NCBI RefSeq assembly: GCF_015291645.1
Contig: NZ_CP030055.1
Location: 2,604,001-2,668,000 of the forward strand
Source: Bradyrhizobium sp. CCBAU 53340
GTDB lineage: Bacteria; Pseudomonadota; Alphaproteobacteria; Rhizobiales; Xanthobacteraceae
DNA: 64,000 bases
Direction: 5' to 3'
Below the pieces are notes generated by a model. That model made no database searches. It saw only the letters and a program-made list of their open reading frames with translations, and was not told the origin of the DNA. Positions 8,007 through 15,829 of this stretch are shown here, in pieces (positions within the stretch are counted from its first letter, which is position 1; each line of letters opens with the position of its first letter). The position numbers and the translations under genes are program-made.

Positions 8007-8387
8007 TTATGCCGTGCGGATGGTTTTGGCCTGCTGCATGATCAGGGTGCGGTAGACTTCGGTGGCGACACCGATGCCGCCGGCCTTGGCGAAGTTCTTG
8101 GAATATTGCTCGGTCAGCATCGAGCGCCACACGCCGGTGCCCGGCGTATCGCCGAACGGGCCTTCGCCCTTCAGGCCCGACGTCATCTGCGAGAACATGC
8201 TGTTGAGGAACATCGCCTCGAAATCGGTAGCGGTCTTCTGCGCCTTGGATTGCTGCTGCGGCGAGACCTTCTGAAGCGCGGCGGCGAGTTCGAAGTCGGG
8301 ACGGTTGTTGCGGCTCTCGACCGAGAAGGCGGGGTTCGCGAGCGCTGCCTTGACGACGTGTGCGGTGTTGATCATGCCGGTCTGCAT
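8007..8387 (-). CDS. flgJ: Rod-binding protein FlgJ (single-domain form)
   Basis: This 126-residue protein corresponds to the N-terminal rod-capping domain of FlgJ: KTATDFEAMFLNSMFSQM followed by GGIGVATEVYRTL. It lacks the C-terminal muramidase domain of enterobacterial FlgJ, as is usual in alphaproteobacteria. The ATG at 8387 overlaps the flgI stop by one base (TGATG) and has GAGGTG just upstream. A GTG one codon earlier is an alternative start. Confidence 0.88.
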   Translation of the reverse strand: MQTGMINTAHVVKAALANPAFSVESRNNRPDFELAAALQKVSPQQQSKAQKTATDFEAMFLNSMFSQMTSGLKGEGPFGDTPGTGVWRSMLTEQYSKNFAKAGGIGVATEVYRTLIMQQAKTIRTA

Positions 8388-9514
8388 CACATCACCTCGA
8401 TGTCGGCTTCGATCGCACCCGCGGCCTTGATCGCCTGGAGGATGCTGATGAGGTCGCGCGGGCCGATGCCGAGGCCGTTGAGGCCGTCGACGAGCTGCTG
8501 GAGCGAGACGCCGTTCTTCACGAGCGCGAACTTCTTGCCGTCCTCCGTGACTCCGACGCTGGAGCGCGGCGTGACCACGGTGCGGCCCCGCGACAGCGGG
8601 TTGGGCTGGCTGACCTGCGGGCTCTCGGAGATCGTGACCGTGAGATTGCCCTGCGCGACCGCGACGGTGGCGACGCGGACGTCGCGGCCCATCACGATGA
8701 TGCCCGAGCGTTCGTCGATGACGATCTTGGCGGCGAGGTCAGGATCGACCTGGAGCTGCTCGATCTCGGTGAGGAAGGCGACGACGTTGCCCTTGAACTC
8801 CGGCGGGATCGACAATTGCACGGTCGAGGGATCGATCGGCTCGGCGCTCTTGACGCCGAGATAGTCGTTGATTGCCGCGGCAATGCGCTTGGCGGTGGTG
8901 AAGTCGGCGTTGCGCAGCGCGAGGCGGACGTTCGGCAGGCGGTTGAGCGCGAATTCGATCTCGCGCTCGATGATGGCGCCGTTGGCGATACGGCCCACGG
9001 TCGGAACGCCGCGCACGATCTTGGCTGCTTCGCCCTCGGCCTGGAAGCCGGAGATTGCGAGCGAGCCCTGCGCCACCGCGTAGACGTTGCCGTCGGCACC
9101 TAACAGGGGGGTGACGAGCAGGGTGCCGCCGCGCAGATCCTTGGCATCGCCAAGGGCGGAGACGGTGACGTCCATGCGCGTGCCTTGCGTCGCGAAGGCC
9201 GGCAGATTGCCTGTCACCATCACGGCGGCGACGTTGCCGGTGCGGATGGTGGCGCCACGGATGTTGACGCCCATGCGCTCGAGCATCGCTTGCAGCGACT
9301 GCTTGGTGAAGGGGATGTTATTGAGGGTGTCGCCGGTGCCGTTGAGGCCGACCACGAGGCCGTAGCCGATGAGCTGGTTCTGCCGCACGCCTTCGATATT
9401 GGCGAGATCCTTGATGCGCGAGGTCGCGTTTGCGGGCGCGACCGAGAACGCCAGCACTGACAGCGCGGCGAAGGCCACCCCGCTCAGAATCCTCACCCAA
9501 CGAACGCCTGGCAT
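8387..9514 (-). CDS. flgI: Flagellar P-ring protein FlgI
   Basis: The protein is 375 residues from the chosen ATG. It has a signal peptide (hydrophobic GVAFAALSVLAFSVAPANA) and then the very conserved FlgI start RIKDLANIEGVRQNQLIGYGLVVGL. Later motifs include NIPFTKQSLQAMLERMGV and IIVMGRDVRVATVAVAQGNLTV. FlgI forms the periplasmic P ring around the rod. The start at 9514 has GGGGAG upstream and gives a normal signal peptide; an in-frame ATG at 9553 is possible. A sigma-54 type promoter lies about 80 bases upstream. It is first in an operon with flgJ and flgN-like. Confidence 0.95.
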   Translation of the reverse strand: MPGVRWVRILSGVAFAALSVLAFSVAPANATSRIKDLANIEGVRQNQLIGYGLVVGLNGTGDTLNNIPFTKQSLQAMLERMGVNIRGATIRTGNVAAVMVTGNLPAFATQGTRMDVTVSALGDAKDLRGGTLLVTPLLGADGNVYAVAQGSLAISGFQAEGEAAKIVRGVPTVGRIANGAIIEREIEFALNRLPNVRLALRNADFTTAKRIAAAINDYLGVKSAEPIDPSTVQLSIPPEFKGNVVAFLTEIEQLQVDPDLAAKIVIDERSGIIVMGRDVRVATVAVAQGNLTVTISESPQVSQPNPLSRGRTVVTPRSSVGVTEDGKKFALVKNGVSLQQLVDGLNGLGIGPRDLISILQAIKAAGAIEADIEVM

Positions 9515-9601
9515 CCTCTGCTCCCCAAGGCTTTCCGAAAAGCCTCCTCGCATCTCGGACCATCAGCGACACTCCCATGACGAGCTGGTCCGACGCTGTC
9601 C

Positions 9602-9619
9602 TTGCGAGCCCTGTGCCAA
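9602..9619 (-). promoter_or_regulatory. Sigma-54 (RpoN) promoter of flgI
   Basis: On the minus strand the sequence reads TTGGCACA-GGGC-TCGCAAG, with the invariant GG and GC spaced by exactly 10 bases. The -24 element is near perfect; the -12 element is TCGC rather than TTGC. It points toward flgI. Confidence 0.75.
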
Positions 9620-9716
9620 CGCGGGGCAAAGGGGTTAGTCGATTGAATAGGTTGAGTAAATTTGTTTCGTCCTGTGTCAGCGGCTGTTGTCGCTGAGGAG
9701 CGAAACTGCCGCCTGT

Positions 9717-9731
9717 CGGCAGATTTTGCCG
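9717..9731. promoter_or_regulatory. FlbD-like (ftr) palindrome upstream of flgI and fliX
   Basis: CGGCA-GATTT-TGCCG is an imperfect palindrome about 100 bases upstream of the flgI sigma-54 motif, a usual distance for an enhancer-binding protein. It resembles the ftr elements bound by FlbD in Caulobacter. Related elements occur at 18755, 27849 and 28046. Confidence 0.55.
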
Positions 9732-9736
9732 GGCCG

Positions 9737-9751
9737 TTTACGCCCCGTTAA
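9737..9751 (+). promoter_or_regulatory. CtrA-type box upstream of fliX
   Basis: TTTA-N7-TTAA, extended to TTAACCAT, differs from the CtrA consensus in one base. It lies about 45 bases before the fliX ATG. The GTTAACCAT string recurs in the fliL and flgB promoters. Confidence 0.6.
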
Positions 9752-9796
9752 CCATAAAGCGGCGAATGTGGCGCATCGATCACCCGGATTGCTCCG

Positions 9797-10210
9797 ATGC
9801 GCATCTACGGACCGAATGGCACCACGCTTGGGACGCCGGCCAACCAGGCCAGGCGAACAAGCTCCGGCACCTTCGTGCTGCCGGACACCTCGTCGACGCA
9901 GGAGACACGGAGCGCTGCCGCACCGAAGGCCACCGCCAATATCGACGGGCTTCTCGCGCTGCAGGGTATCGAGGAAGATCCGGTCGAGCGCCGCAAGCGC
10001 TCGGTCGCCCGCGGCAGGACCGCGCTCGACGTGCTCGACGATCTCAAGATGGGACTTCTGTCGGGCAATCTCGACGCCTCGACGGTGATGCGGCTGCGCG
10101 ATGCGGCGGCGAATTTGAAATCGTCTTCCGGCGATCCTGGCCTGGATTCCGTGCTGGCCGAGATCGAGCTGCGCGTCGAGGTCGAGCTGGCGAAGGCCGG
10201 GCAGGGCTGA
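9797..10210 (+). CDS. fliX: Flagellar assembly regulator FliX
   Basis: This 137-residue protein begins MRIYGPNGT, typical of FliX, then has a low-complexity linker and a helical C-terminal half (ALDVLDDLKMGLLSG; DSVLAEIELRVEVELAK). In Caulobacter FliX is a trans-acting partner of FlbD that couples early basal-body assembly to sigma-54 dependent late flagellar genes. Its presence next to sigma-54 and FlbD-like sites fits the same circuit. flbD and rpoN themselves are not in this window. It is divergent from flgI. Confidence 0.9.
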   Translation: MRIYGPNGTTLGTPANQARRTSSGTFVLPDTSSTQETRSAAAPKATANIDGLLALQGIEEDPVERRKRSVARGRTALDVLDDLKMGLLSGNLDASTVMRLRDAAANLKSSSGDPGLDSVLAEIELRVEVELAKAGQG

Positions 10211-10217
10211 GAGTCGT

Positions 10218-10350
10218 CCGTCACCCTGAGGTGGCCGCTTCTTCAGCGGCCCTCGAAGGGCGACGGCCCCCGCTGAGGCATCTCGGCCGTTCATCCTTCG
10301 AGGCTCACTGCACGGTGCTGCGCACCGCGCTGCTCGCACCTCAGGATGAC
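10218..10350. repeat. Palindromic intergenic repeat (REP-like), two units
   Basis: The first unit pairs CCGTCACCCTGAGG with CCTCGAAGGGCGACGG around a GGCCGC/GCGGCC inner stem. The second has TCATCCTTCGAGGC paired with CACCTCAGGATGA. Such repeats are common in Bradyrhizobium intergenic DNA (from memory). Confidence 0.75.
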
Positions 10351-10376
10351 AGATCTTCTGTTAGCCGCTTCACGCT

Positions 10377-10748
10377 CTACGCCGCTTCCTCCTGCTTCTG
10401 CGCGTCGTAGCGGCGCTGGGCGGCGAGCACGTCTTTCAGATTCTCCTCGGCCCAATCGCGCAGCGGATCGACCGCGGCGGCGAGGGTGAGGCCGAGCTGC
10501 GTGATCGAATATTCAACCGTCACCGGCACGGTCGCGATGGCGCGACGCTTGATCAGGCCATCGCGTTCGAGCGACTTGAGAACCTGGCTCAGCATCTTCT
10601 GCGAGATGCCTTCAATCGTGCGACGTAACTGATTGAAGCGCATCGGCTCCTCACGCAGCAGCAACAGGATCAGCACGGCCCATTTGTCGCCGACACGATC
10701 GAGGATCTGGCGCGTCGGGCATTCGGCGGCATAGACATTTGGCTTCAT
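10377..10748 (-). CDS. HxlR-family transcriptional regulator
   Basis: This 123-residue winged-helix protein has the HxlR pattern: CPTRQILDRVGDKWAVLILLLL, then RFNQLRRTIEGISQKMLSQVLKSLERDGLI and VEYSITQLG. A single Cys near the N-terminus is typical of the family, some members of which sense aldehydes or thiol oxidation. It is divergent from an NAD(P)-binding oxidoreductase gene; the 147-base gap holds a TAGT-type inverted repeat, so local control of that gene is likely (inference). Confidence 0.88.
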   Translation of the reverse strand: MKPNVYAAECPTRQILDRVGDKWAVLILLLLREEPMRFNQLRRTIEGISQKMLSQVLKSLERDGLIKRRAIATVPVTVEYSITQLGLTLAAAVDPLRDWAEENLKDVLAAQRRYDAQKQEEAA

Positions 10749-10856
10749 CTCGGGTCCTCGCGCTTGCGTGGGCTTTGCCAGCTGTTGTTCCGGTTACTCC
10801 TGCGTAATCAGGTAAGCACAAAGTGCTCTCTTAACACCAGCATTCTTTGCGATATC

Positions 10857-10875
10857 TAGTCACCGTTAGTTACTA
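10857..10875. promoter_or_regulatory. Candidate HxlR operator
   Basis: TAGTCAC-N5-GTTACTA is a 7-base inverted repeat with one mismatch, 20 bases before the oxidoreductase ATG and within the divergent intergenic region. Confidence 0.45.
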
Positions 10876-10895
10876 AAGAAGCAAAGGAGCCTTCC

Positions 10896-11507
10896 ATGAA
10901 AATCGCAGTTGCCGGCGCCTCGGGCCGGGCCGGTTCGGAGATCACCAGGGAATTGTGCCGTCGCGGCCATGCGGTTACCGCCATCGCCCGGAACCCCGAG
11001 AAGATTGCGGCGCTGCCGAACGTCACGCCGACCAAGGGCGACGTGCTCGACCAGGCGGGCCTCGCCAAGCTGTGGGCCGGACACGACGTGGCTGTGAGTT
11101 CCGTTCACTTCCTGGCCAGTGATCCGCTCAAGCTGATCGGCGCAGCCAAGGACTCCAAGGTCGGACGTTACCTCGTCGTCGGCGGCGCCGGCAGCCTCGA
11201 GGTAGCGCCGGGCGTCAAACTGGTGACCACTCCAGGCTTTCCCGCCCAATACAAGGCCGAGGCCGAAAAGGGTTCCGCCTTCCTCGATCTGCTGCGGCAG
11301 GAAAAGGACTTGAACTGGACCTTCATCTCGCCGTCAGCGCTATTCGTCGAAGAGGCCCGGACGGGCAAGTTCCGGCTCGGGACCGACCAGCTTCTCGCAG
11401 ATGCGAACGGTAAGAGCTGGATCAGCTTCGCCGACTACGCCATCGCGCTCGCCGACGAGATCGAAAAGCCGGCCCATCTGAGGCAGCGTTTCACGGTCGG
11501 CTACTAG
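10896..11507 (+). CDS. NAD(P)-binding oxidoreductase, NmrA/atypical SDR type
   Basis: This 203-residue protein has an N-terminal Rossmann motif GASGRAGSEI and the ITRELCRRGHAVTAIARNPEK helix-strand that follows, then RYLVVGGAGS and NWTFISPSALF. This matches the small YwnB/NmrA-like group of atypical short-chain dehydrogenases that bind NAD(P)H; substrates are mostly unknown. A good ribosome site (AAGGAG) precedes the ATG. The divergent HxlR gene suggests induction by a reactive compound (inference). Confidence 0.85.
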   Translation: MKIAVAGASGRAGSEITRELCRRGHAVTAIARNPEKIAALPNVTPTKGDVLDQAGLAKLWAGHDVAVSSVHFLASDPLKLIGAAKDSKVGRYLVVGGAGSLEVAPGVKLVTTPGFPAQYKAEAEKGSAFLDLLRQEKDLNWTFISPSALFVEEARTGKFRLGTDQLLADANGKSWISFADYAIALADEIEKPAHLRQRFTVGY

Positions 11508-11677
11508 GCTTTTGGCCGCCCCCGGGCCCACCAGGATAAACCTTCCTGTGCAAGGGTTTGGGGGCGGTAACCGCGCCGTTAAGGAAATATTGTCTGTCAC
11601 AAGGGGTAGCTATATAAGCCCCGGCTCAACGGACCCCGTTCCGTTCGCGAGTCGTTGCTTAAGAAGATAGGCCGCCC

Positions 11678-12088
11678 TTGGAAAAGTTGAAAAACTACCG
11701 ACCGACCGAAAAAGAGCCTTTCATGAACGACCGGCAGAAGGAGTACTTCCGTTTGAAGCTCCTCGCCTGGAAGGATGAGATCCTCAAAGAGTCCAAGCTC
11801 ACCCTGCAAGCCTTGCAGGAGGAGAACGTCAACCACCCCGATCTTGCCGATCGGGCATCGTCCGAAACCGACCGTGCCATCGAACTCCGCGCCCGCGACC
11901 GCCAGCGCAAGTTGATCGCCAAGATCGACGCCGCGCTCCAGCGCATCGAGGACAACACCTACGGCTATTGCGAGGATACCGGCGAGCCGATCTCGTTGAA
12001 GCGGCTCGAAGCCCGGCCCATCGCGACGCTCTCGGTGGAAGCGCAGGAGCGCCACGAGAAACGCGAGAAGGTCTATCGCGACGAATAA
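11678..12088 (+). CDS. dksA: RNA polymerase-binding factor DksA
   Basis: This 136-residue protein has the DksA layout: a long coiled coil (EYFRLKLLAWKDEILKESK to RKLIAKIDAALQRIE) carrying DLADRASSETDRAIELR at the tip, then YGYCEDTGEPISLKRLEARP. Only one Cys of the zinc-finger region remains, as in some alphaproteobacterial DksA proteins. DksA acts with ppGpp on RNA polymerase. The first codon is taken as TTG at 11678 because the segment MEKLKNYRP looks conserved; ATG 11723 would give a shorter form. A strong terminator follows. Confidence 0.9.
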   Translation: MEKLKNYRPTEKEPFMNDRQKEYFRLKLLAWKDEILKESKLTLQALQEENVNHPDLADRASSETDRAIELRARDRQRKLIAKIDAALQRIEDNTYGYCEDTGEPISLKRLEARPIATLSVEAQERHEKREKVYRDE

Positions 12089-12093
12089 AGTCC

Positions 12094-12122
12094 GAGCCGC
12101 AGCGATGCGGCTCTTTGTTTTT
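12094..12122 (+). terminator. Intrinsic terminator of dksA
   Basis: An 8-base-pair stem, GAGCCGCA with TGCGGCTC, has a GCGA tetraloop and is followed by TTTGTTTTT. Confidence 0.92.
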
Positions 12123-12243
12123 GGGGCGCAAGGTGCCGTTTGGCGCCGTGATGGGCATTTTGTGCGTCGCTCAACGCCGCGCGACAGCGCGACCGTCCCG
12201 GTCGCGAAAAGTGAATCGCGATCAATGACGTAGAGTCCACTCC

Positions 12244-12265
12244 TGCGAACTCACGTGAGTTCGCA
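12244..12265. promoter_or_regulatory. Perfect 22-base palindrome
   Basis: TGCGAACTCAC is followed directly by its exact reverse complement. It lies in the gene-free stretch 12123-12371 between dksA and an HxlR gene, both of which end toward it. No other signal was seen in this stretch. It may be an operator or a hairpin; no owner is obvious. Confidence 0.6.
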
Positions 12266-12371
12266 TGAGAAACAACCTTCAACTCAGGTGCAGGGAGGTT
12301 TTGCGAGTCGCATCAACGAGATCGCCTCGGATGCTGAGACACTGATCAAGCTGCATCAAGCATCGCTGCAA

Positions 12372-12770
12372 TCAGGCTTCATGCGACGCTGCAAGGCGCG
12401 CGTCTCCATAAAGCCTGGACCAGCTCAATATTTCCTTAAACGCCGGCAGCAGGCCGTAAGCCGCGTCCGTCAGCTCGTACTCGACCCGCAATGGCTTCTG
12501 CGCGCGGACAGTCCGGGACACCAATCCATCCTGCTCGAGCTCGCGTAACTGCATCGTCAGCATGTGCTGGGTGATGCCGCCGATGGATCGCCGCAGCGCA
12601 CCGAAACGAACTGCTCCGTTCATCAGCGTGAACAGGATCTCCAGTTTCCATTTGCCGCCGAGCGCGTGGATGGCGCGCTTGAAGTTGGCGAGCAGGGCAG
12701 GGTCGGGGCTGCAATCGCAGTCGCCGTCGCAAACGCTGGTCAGGTTTTCCATACCGGTCTTGAAATCCAT
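12372..12770 (-). CDS. HxlR-family transcriptional regulator with a Cys-rich N-terminus
   Basis: This 132-residue winged-helix protein has HALGGKWKLEILFTLM, RFGALRRSIGGITQHMLTMQLRELEQDGLV and VEYELTDAAYGL, the HxlR pattern. The N-terminal segment CDGDCDCSPDP has three Cys instead of the usual one, which could serve redox or metal sensing (inference). The chosen ATG is at 12770. It is divergent from an epimerase/reductase gene and the 92-base gap should hold the operator. Confidence 0.87.
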   Translation of the reverse strand: MDFKTGMENLTSVCDGDCDCSPDPALLANFKRAIHALGGKWKLEILFTLMNGAVRFGALRRSIGGITQHMLTMQLRELEQDGLVSRTVRAQKPLRVEYELTDAAYGLLPAFKEILSWSRLYGDARLAASHEA

Positions 12771-12862
12771 TCTACTTGTTCCCTCTGGAGATAGTGACCA
12801 GATGCGACCCTGAGCAGGGCGGCGGACAATTTGCCGGCCTGCGCAATCAGGGGAATTTGGCA

Positions 12863-13891
12863 ATGAGCACTGTTCTGGTCACCGGCGGCTCGGGCTTTGT
12901 CGGCATCCATGTCGTCCTGCAGCTTTTGGCTGCGGGCCATCAGGTGCGGACCACGGTACGCCGGCCGGACCGGGAAGCCGACGTGCTGGCGATGCTGCGT
13001 GAGGGTGGGGCGGCGATGCCGGAGAGCCTGTCCTTCTTTACCGCCGACCTGACGGCTGACGAGGGCTGGCGCGAGGCGGTCGCCGGCTGCGACTACGTGC
13101 TCCATGTTGCTTCGCCGCTGTCGACCAGCTTGCCTGAGGACGAGAACGAAATGATCGTTCCGGCTCGCGACGGCACGCTGCGGGTGCTACGCGCCGCGCG
13201 CGAGGCCGGTGTCCGGCGGGTCGTCATCACCTCCTCGCTGGGCGCGATCGGTTACGGCCATCCGCCGCGGGACCGGCCGTTTGACGAAACCGAGTGGACC
13301 AATCTCGAGGGCGTCGACGTGCAACCCTACATCAAGTCGAAGACCCTGGCCGAGCGGGCGGCCTGGGATTTCATGGTGCGCGAGGGTGGCGGGCTCGAGC
13401 TGTCGGTGATCAATCCCGCCGGCATTTTCGGTCCCGTGTTGGGGCCGGACTTCTCCGGCTCGATCGAGATCGTCAAATCGCTGCTCGACGGCGCCATGCC
13501 GGCGGTGCCGCGGGTCTATTTCGGCGTGGTCGACGTGCGCGACGTCGCGGATCTGCATGTGCGGGCGATGATCGCGCCGGAAGCCAAAGGCGAGCGCTTC
13601 ATCGCAGTGTCCGGCCAAACGCTGTCGATCCTCGACATCGGCAAGGTGCTGCGGCGGGACTTGGGCCCGCGCGCGCGCCGGGTTCCCCGGCTCCAGGCGC
13701 CGGACTGGCTGGTGCGGCTCGCCGCGCGCCGGATTCCGCTGCTGCAGGCGGTGGTGCCGATGCTCGGACGTATCAGGCATTCCACCAGCGCCAAGGCGAG
13801 GTCGGTGCTTGGCTGGCAACCCCGTTCCAACGATGAGGCGATCCTTGCCACGGCCGAAAGCCTGATCCGGCTCGGCCTGGTCAAGGCCTGA
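12863..13891 (+). CDS. NAD(P)-dependent epimerase/reductase (dihydroflavonol reductase-like)
   Basis: This 342-residue extended SDR begins VLVTGGSGFVGIHVVLQLLAAGH, the GxxGxxG Rossmann motif, and has the ITSSLGAIGYG serine segment, a YIKSKTLAE catalytic YxxxK and INPAGIFGPVLG. Length and motifs match dihydroflavonol-4-reductase or aldehyde reductase-like members. The ribosome site is GGGGAA. The divergent HxlR gene probably regulates it (inference). The natural substrate is unknown. Confidence 0.85.
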   Translation: MSTVLVTGGSGFVGIHVVLQLLAAGHQVRTTVRRPDREADVLAMLREGGAAMPESLSFFTADLTADEGWREAVAGCDYVLHVASPLSTSLPEDENEMIVPARDGTLRVLRAAREAGVRRVVITSSLGAIGYGHPPRDRPFDETEWTNLEGVDVQPYIKSKTLAERAAWDFMVREGGGLELSVINPAGIFGPVLGPDFSGSIEIVKSLLDGAMPAVPRVYFGVVDVRDVADLHVRAMIAPEAKGERFIAVSGQTLSILDIGKVLRRDLGPRARRVPRLQAPDWLVRLAARRIPLLQAVVPMLGRIRHSTSAKARSVLGWQPRSNDEAILATAESLIRLGLVKA

Positions 13892-13979
13892 AGCTACGCC
13901 GCCCGCGCTTGTCAGGCCCGGGCGGGGATGCTGAAGTGCCGCCCTTGATTGCGATCGCGTAGCGTGGGAGGCGGCGCCG

Positions 13980-14759
13980 ATGGACAAAATTCTCGAAGCC
14001 GCAAAGGCGATCGCGCTGGCGCGCCGCAACCATGCGCCGCTCGCCGCGCTCCAGGTTCCCCCTGAAGACGAGGCCGAGGGCTATCAGGTCCAGCGTGCGC
14101 TACACGACCTCCTCTTGAAGAATGTCGGCCCCCTGGTCGGTTACAAGATCGGCTGCACCAGCCGGGTGATGCAGGACTATATCGGCATCCCGCACCCCTG
14201 CGGTGGCGGGGTGTTCCAGAAGGGCGTGCACGACAGCGGCGTCAAGCTCGCGGCCTCCGACTATGTCCGGGTCGGCGTTGAATGCGAGATCGCGGTGCGG
14301 CTGAAGCGCAACCTTGCCGCCGGCGAGGCGCCGTTCACGGCCGAATGGGTTGGCGAGGCCGTCGAGGCCTATCATCCCGCCATCGAGATCGTCGACGACC
14401 GCTATGTGAAGTGGGAGACGATGGGCGCGCCGACGTTGATTGCTGACGATTTCTTCGCCGCCGGCTGCGTGCTGGGGCCGTCAGTTCCGCGCTCGTCGGT
14501 GCCCGACCTGAAGGCGGTCAAGGGCCGCGCCATCGTCAACGGCGAGGAGATAAGCCACGGTACCGGCGCCGATGTACTCGGCCATCCCCACAATGCGCTG
14601 GCATGGCTCGCCAACCATCTCGCCGCCGAAGGCAAGGGCCTGCATGCGGGGCAGCTCGTGCTGACGGGGAGCCTGGTCAAGACACTGTGGCTGAAGGCCG
14701 GCGACAAGGTGCGGATGGAGCTGGACGGGCTGGGCGTGGTGGAGGCGGAGTTTACGTAA
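13980..14759 (+). CDS. 2-keto-4-pentenoate hydratase family enzyme (FAH superfamily)
   Basis: This 259-residue protein matches MhpD/HpaH-type hydratases: VGYKIGCTSRVMQDYIGI, VGVECEIAVRL with metal-binding acidic residues, AYHPAIEIVDDRY and the C-terminal LHAGQLVLTGSLVK. Such enzymes hydrate 2-oxopent-4-enoate-type acids from meta-cleavage of aromatics, or decarboxylate related oxo-acids. No other catabolic gene lies beside it, so the substrate is open. A repeat element follows the stop. Confidence 0.85.
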   Translation: MDKILEAAKAIALARRNHAPLAALQVPPEDEAEGYQVQRALHDLLLKNVGPLVGYKIGCTSRVMQDYIGIPHPCGGGVFQKGVHDSGVKLAASDYVRVGVECEIAVRLKRNLAAGEAPFTAEWVGEAVEAYHPAIEIVDDRYVKWETMGAPTLIADDFFAAGCVLGPSVPRSSVPDLKAVKGRAIVNGEEISHGTGADVLGHPHNALAWLANHLAAEGKGLHAGQLVLTGSLVKTLWLKAGDKVRMELDGLGVVEAEFT

Positions 14760-14779
14760 CGCGGCCGAGGAACTCTCCG

Positions 14780-14882
14780 TCGTCATTCCCCGCGAAGGCG
14801 GGGAATCCAGTACGCCGCACTGTATCGGTTCAGCAACGAAGGCCTCGGAGTACTGGATCGTCCGCCTACGCGGACGATGACA
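14780..14882. repeat. Palindromic intergenic repeat (REP-like)
   Basis: The element runs from CGTCATTCCCCGCGAAGG to CGCGGACGATGACAG, with an inner pair CCAGTAC/GTACTGG. It is a different subtype from the one at 10218 but the same general class of GTCAT...ATGAC bordered palindromes. Confidence 0.75.
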
Positions 14883-14954
14883 GCTGAGGTCTTGGCTAGC
14901 GCTATCGCTCATCATGACCGCTGACAGCAGATTGGGCGCCCCAATCACCATCCC

Positions 14955-14997
14955 AAAAATAGATGCGGCCCTCGCCAGGGGAGCTAGCGAGGGCCGC
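14955..14997 (-). terminator. Terminator of the flgFGAH operon
   Basis: An 11-base-pair stem, GCGGCCCTCGC with GCGAGGGCCGC, is followed on the minus strand by ATCTATTTTT. It lies 60 bases after the flgH stop. Confidence 0.85.
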
Positions 14998-15057
14998 GTA
15001 GGACATCGTCGTTCGCGCCTAGGTTCGCGAGCACGATGTGGGAGCTCTTAAAGAAGC

Positions 15058-15819
15058 TTAGAAGGGCAGCAGCACGTCCATGACTTGCTGGCCGTAGCGC
15101 GGCTGCTGCACGTCCGTGATCTGGCCGCGGCCGCCATAGGCGATGCGGGCCTGCGCGATCTTGCTGGAATCGATGGTGTTGTCGCTCTGGATGTCTTCGG
15201 GGCGGACGATGCCGGCGACCACGAGCTCGCGGATCTCGAAATTGACGCGGATCTCCTGCTTGCCTTCGACCACGAGGTTGCCGTTCGGCAGCACCTGGGT
15301 CACGACGGCGGCGACGTTGGTCTGCAAGGCCTCCTTGCGGTCAACGCTACCCTTGCCCTCGCTGGAAGCAGTGGAGTCGGCGGTGAGAATGCGGCCGGGC
15401 AGGATCTTGTTGGCTTGCGTGATCGTCTTCGCCCCGATGAAGTCGGAAATCCCCGAATCTTCTTTGTTGGAGCGGCTGCGCTGCGTGTCGTTTTCGATAT
15501 TGGCCTTGTCGGTGATGTTCACGGTCACGGTCAAGAGGTCGCCCACATGGGTGGCGCGCTGGTCCTTGAAGAAGGCGCGGCTGCCGTTGCGCCACAGTGA
15601 GTTCGGATTGTAGGAGGCGACTTCCGGCTTCGGCATCGGCATCTGCACCGGCTTGTAGCCGGGCTGCGTCGTCGGATTGTCGATCGCCGACAGCTTCGGC
15701 TGTTCGCCGATCTGCGACAGGCGGTCGATCGATGAGCAGCCGCCCAGCGCGCTGGCTCCCAGCAGCAGGACAGAGATCGCGATGCGACGAAAACGGAAAG
15801 CCGAACTGAAAGCGGACAT
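15058..15819 (-). CDS. flgH: Flagellar L-ring lipoprotein FlgH
   Basis: This 253-residue protein has a lipoprotein signal ending in a lipobox (SALGGC) and the FlgH motifs SLWRNGSRAFFKDQRATHVGDLLTV and ILPNGNLVVEGKQEIRVN-type strand, ending with TDVQQPRYGQQVMDVLLPF. FlgH forms the outer-membrane L ring around the flagellar rod. It is last in the minus-strand operon flgF-flgG-flgA-flgH, 10 bases after flgA, and is followed by a strong terminator. Confidence 0.96.
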   Translation of the reverse strand: MSAFSSAFRFRRIAISVLLLGASALGGCSSIDRLSQIGEQPKLSAIDNPTTQPGYKPVQMPMPKPEVASYNPNSLWRNGSRAFFKDQRATHVGDLLTVTVNITDKANIENDTQRSRSNKEDSGISDFIGAKTITQANKILPGRILTADSTASSEGKGSVDRKEALQTNVAAVVTQVLPNGNLVVEGKQEIRVNFEIRELVVAGIVRPEDIQSDNTIDSSKIAQARIAYGGRGQITDVQQPRYGQQVMDVLLPF

Positions 15820-15829
15820 GACTAAACTC

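Noticed and set aside
12255..12548. 97-codon plus-strand ORF starting in the 22-base palindrome
   Set aside because: More than half of it is antisense to the HxlR gene and its start has no ribosome site.
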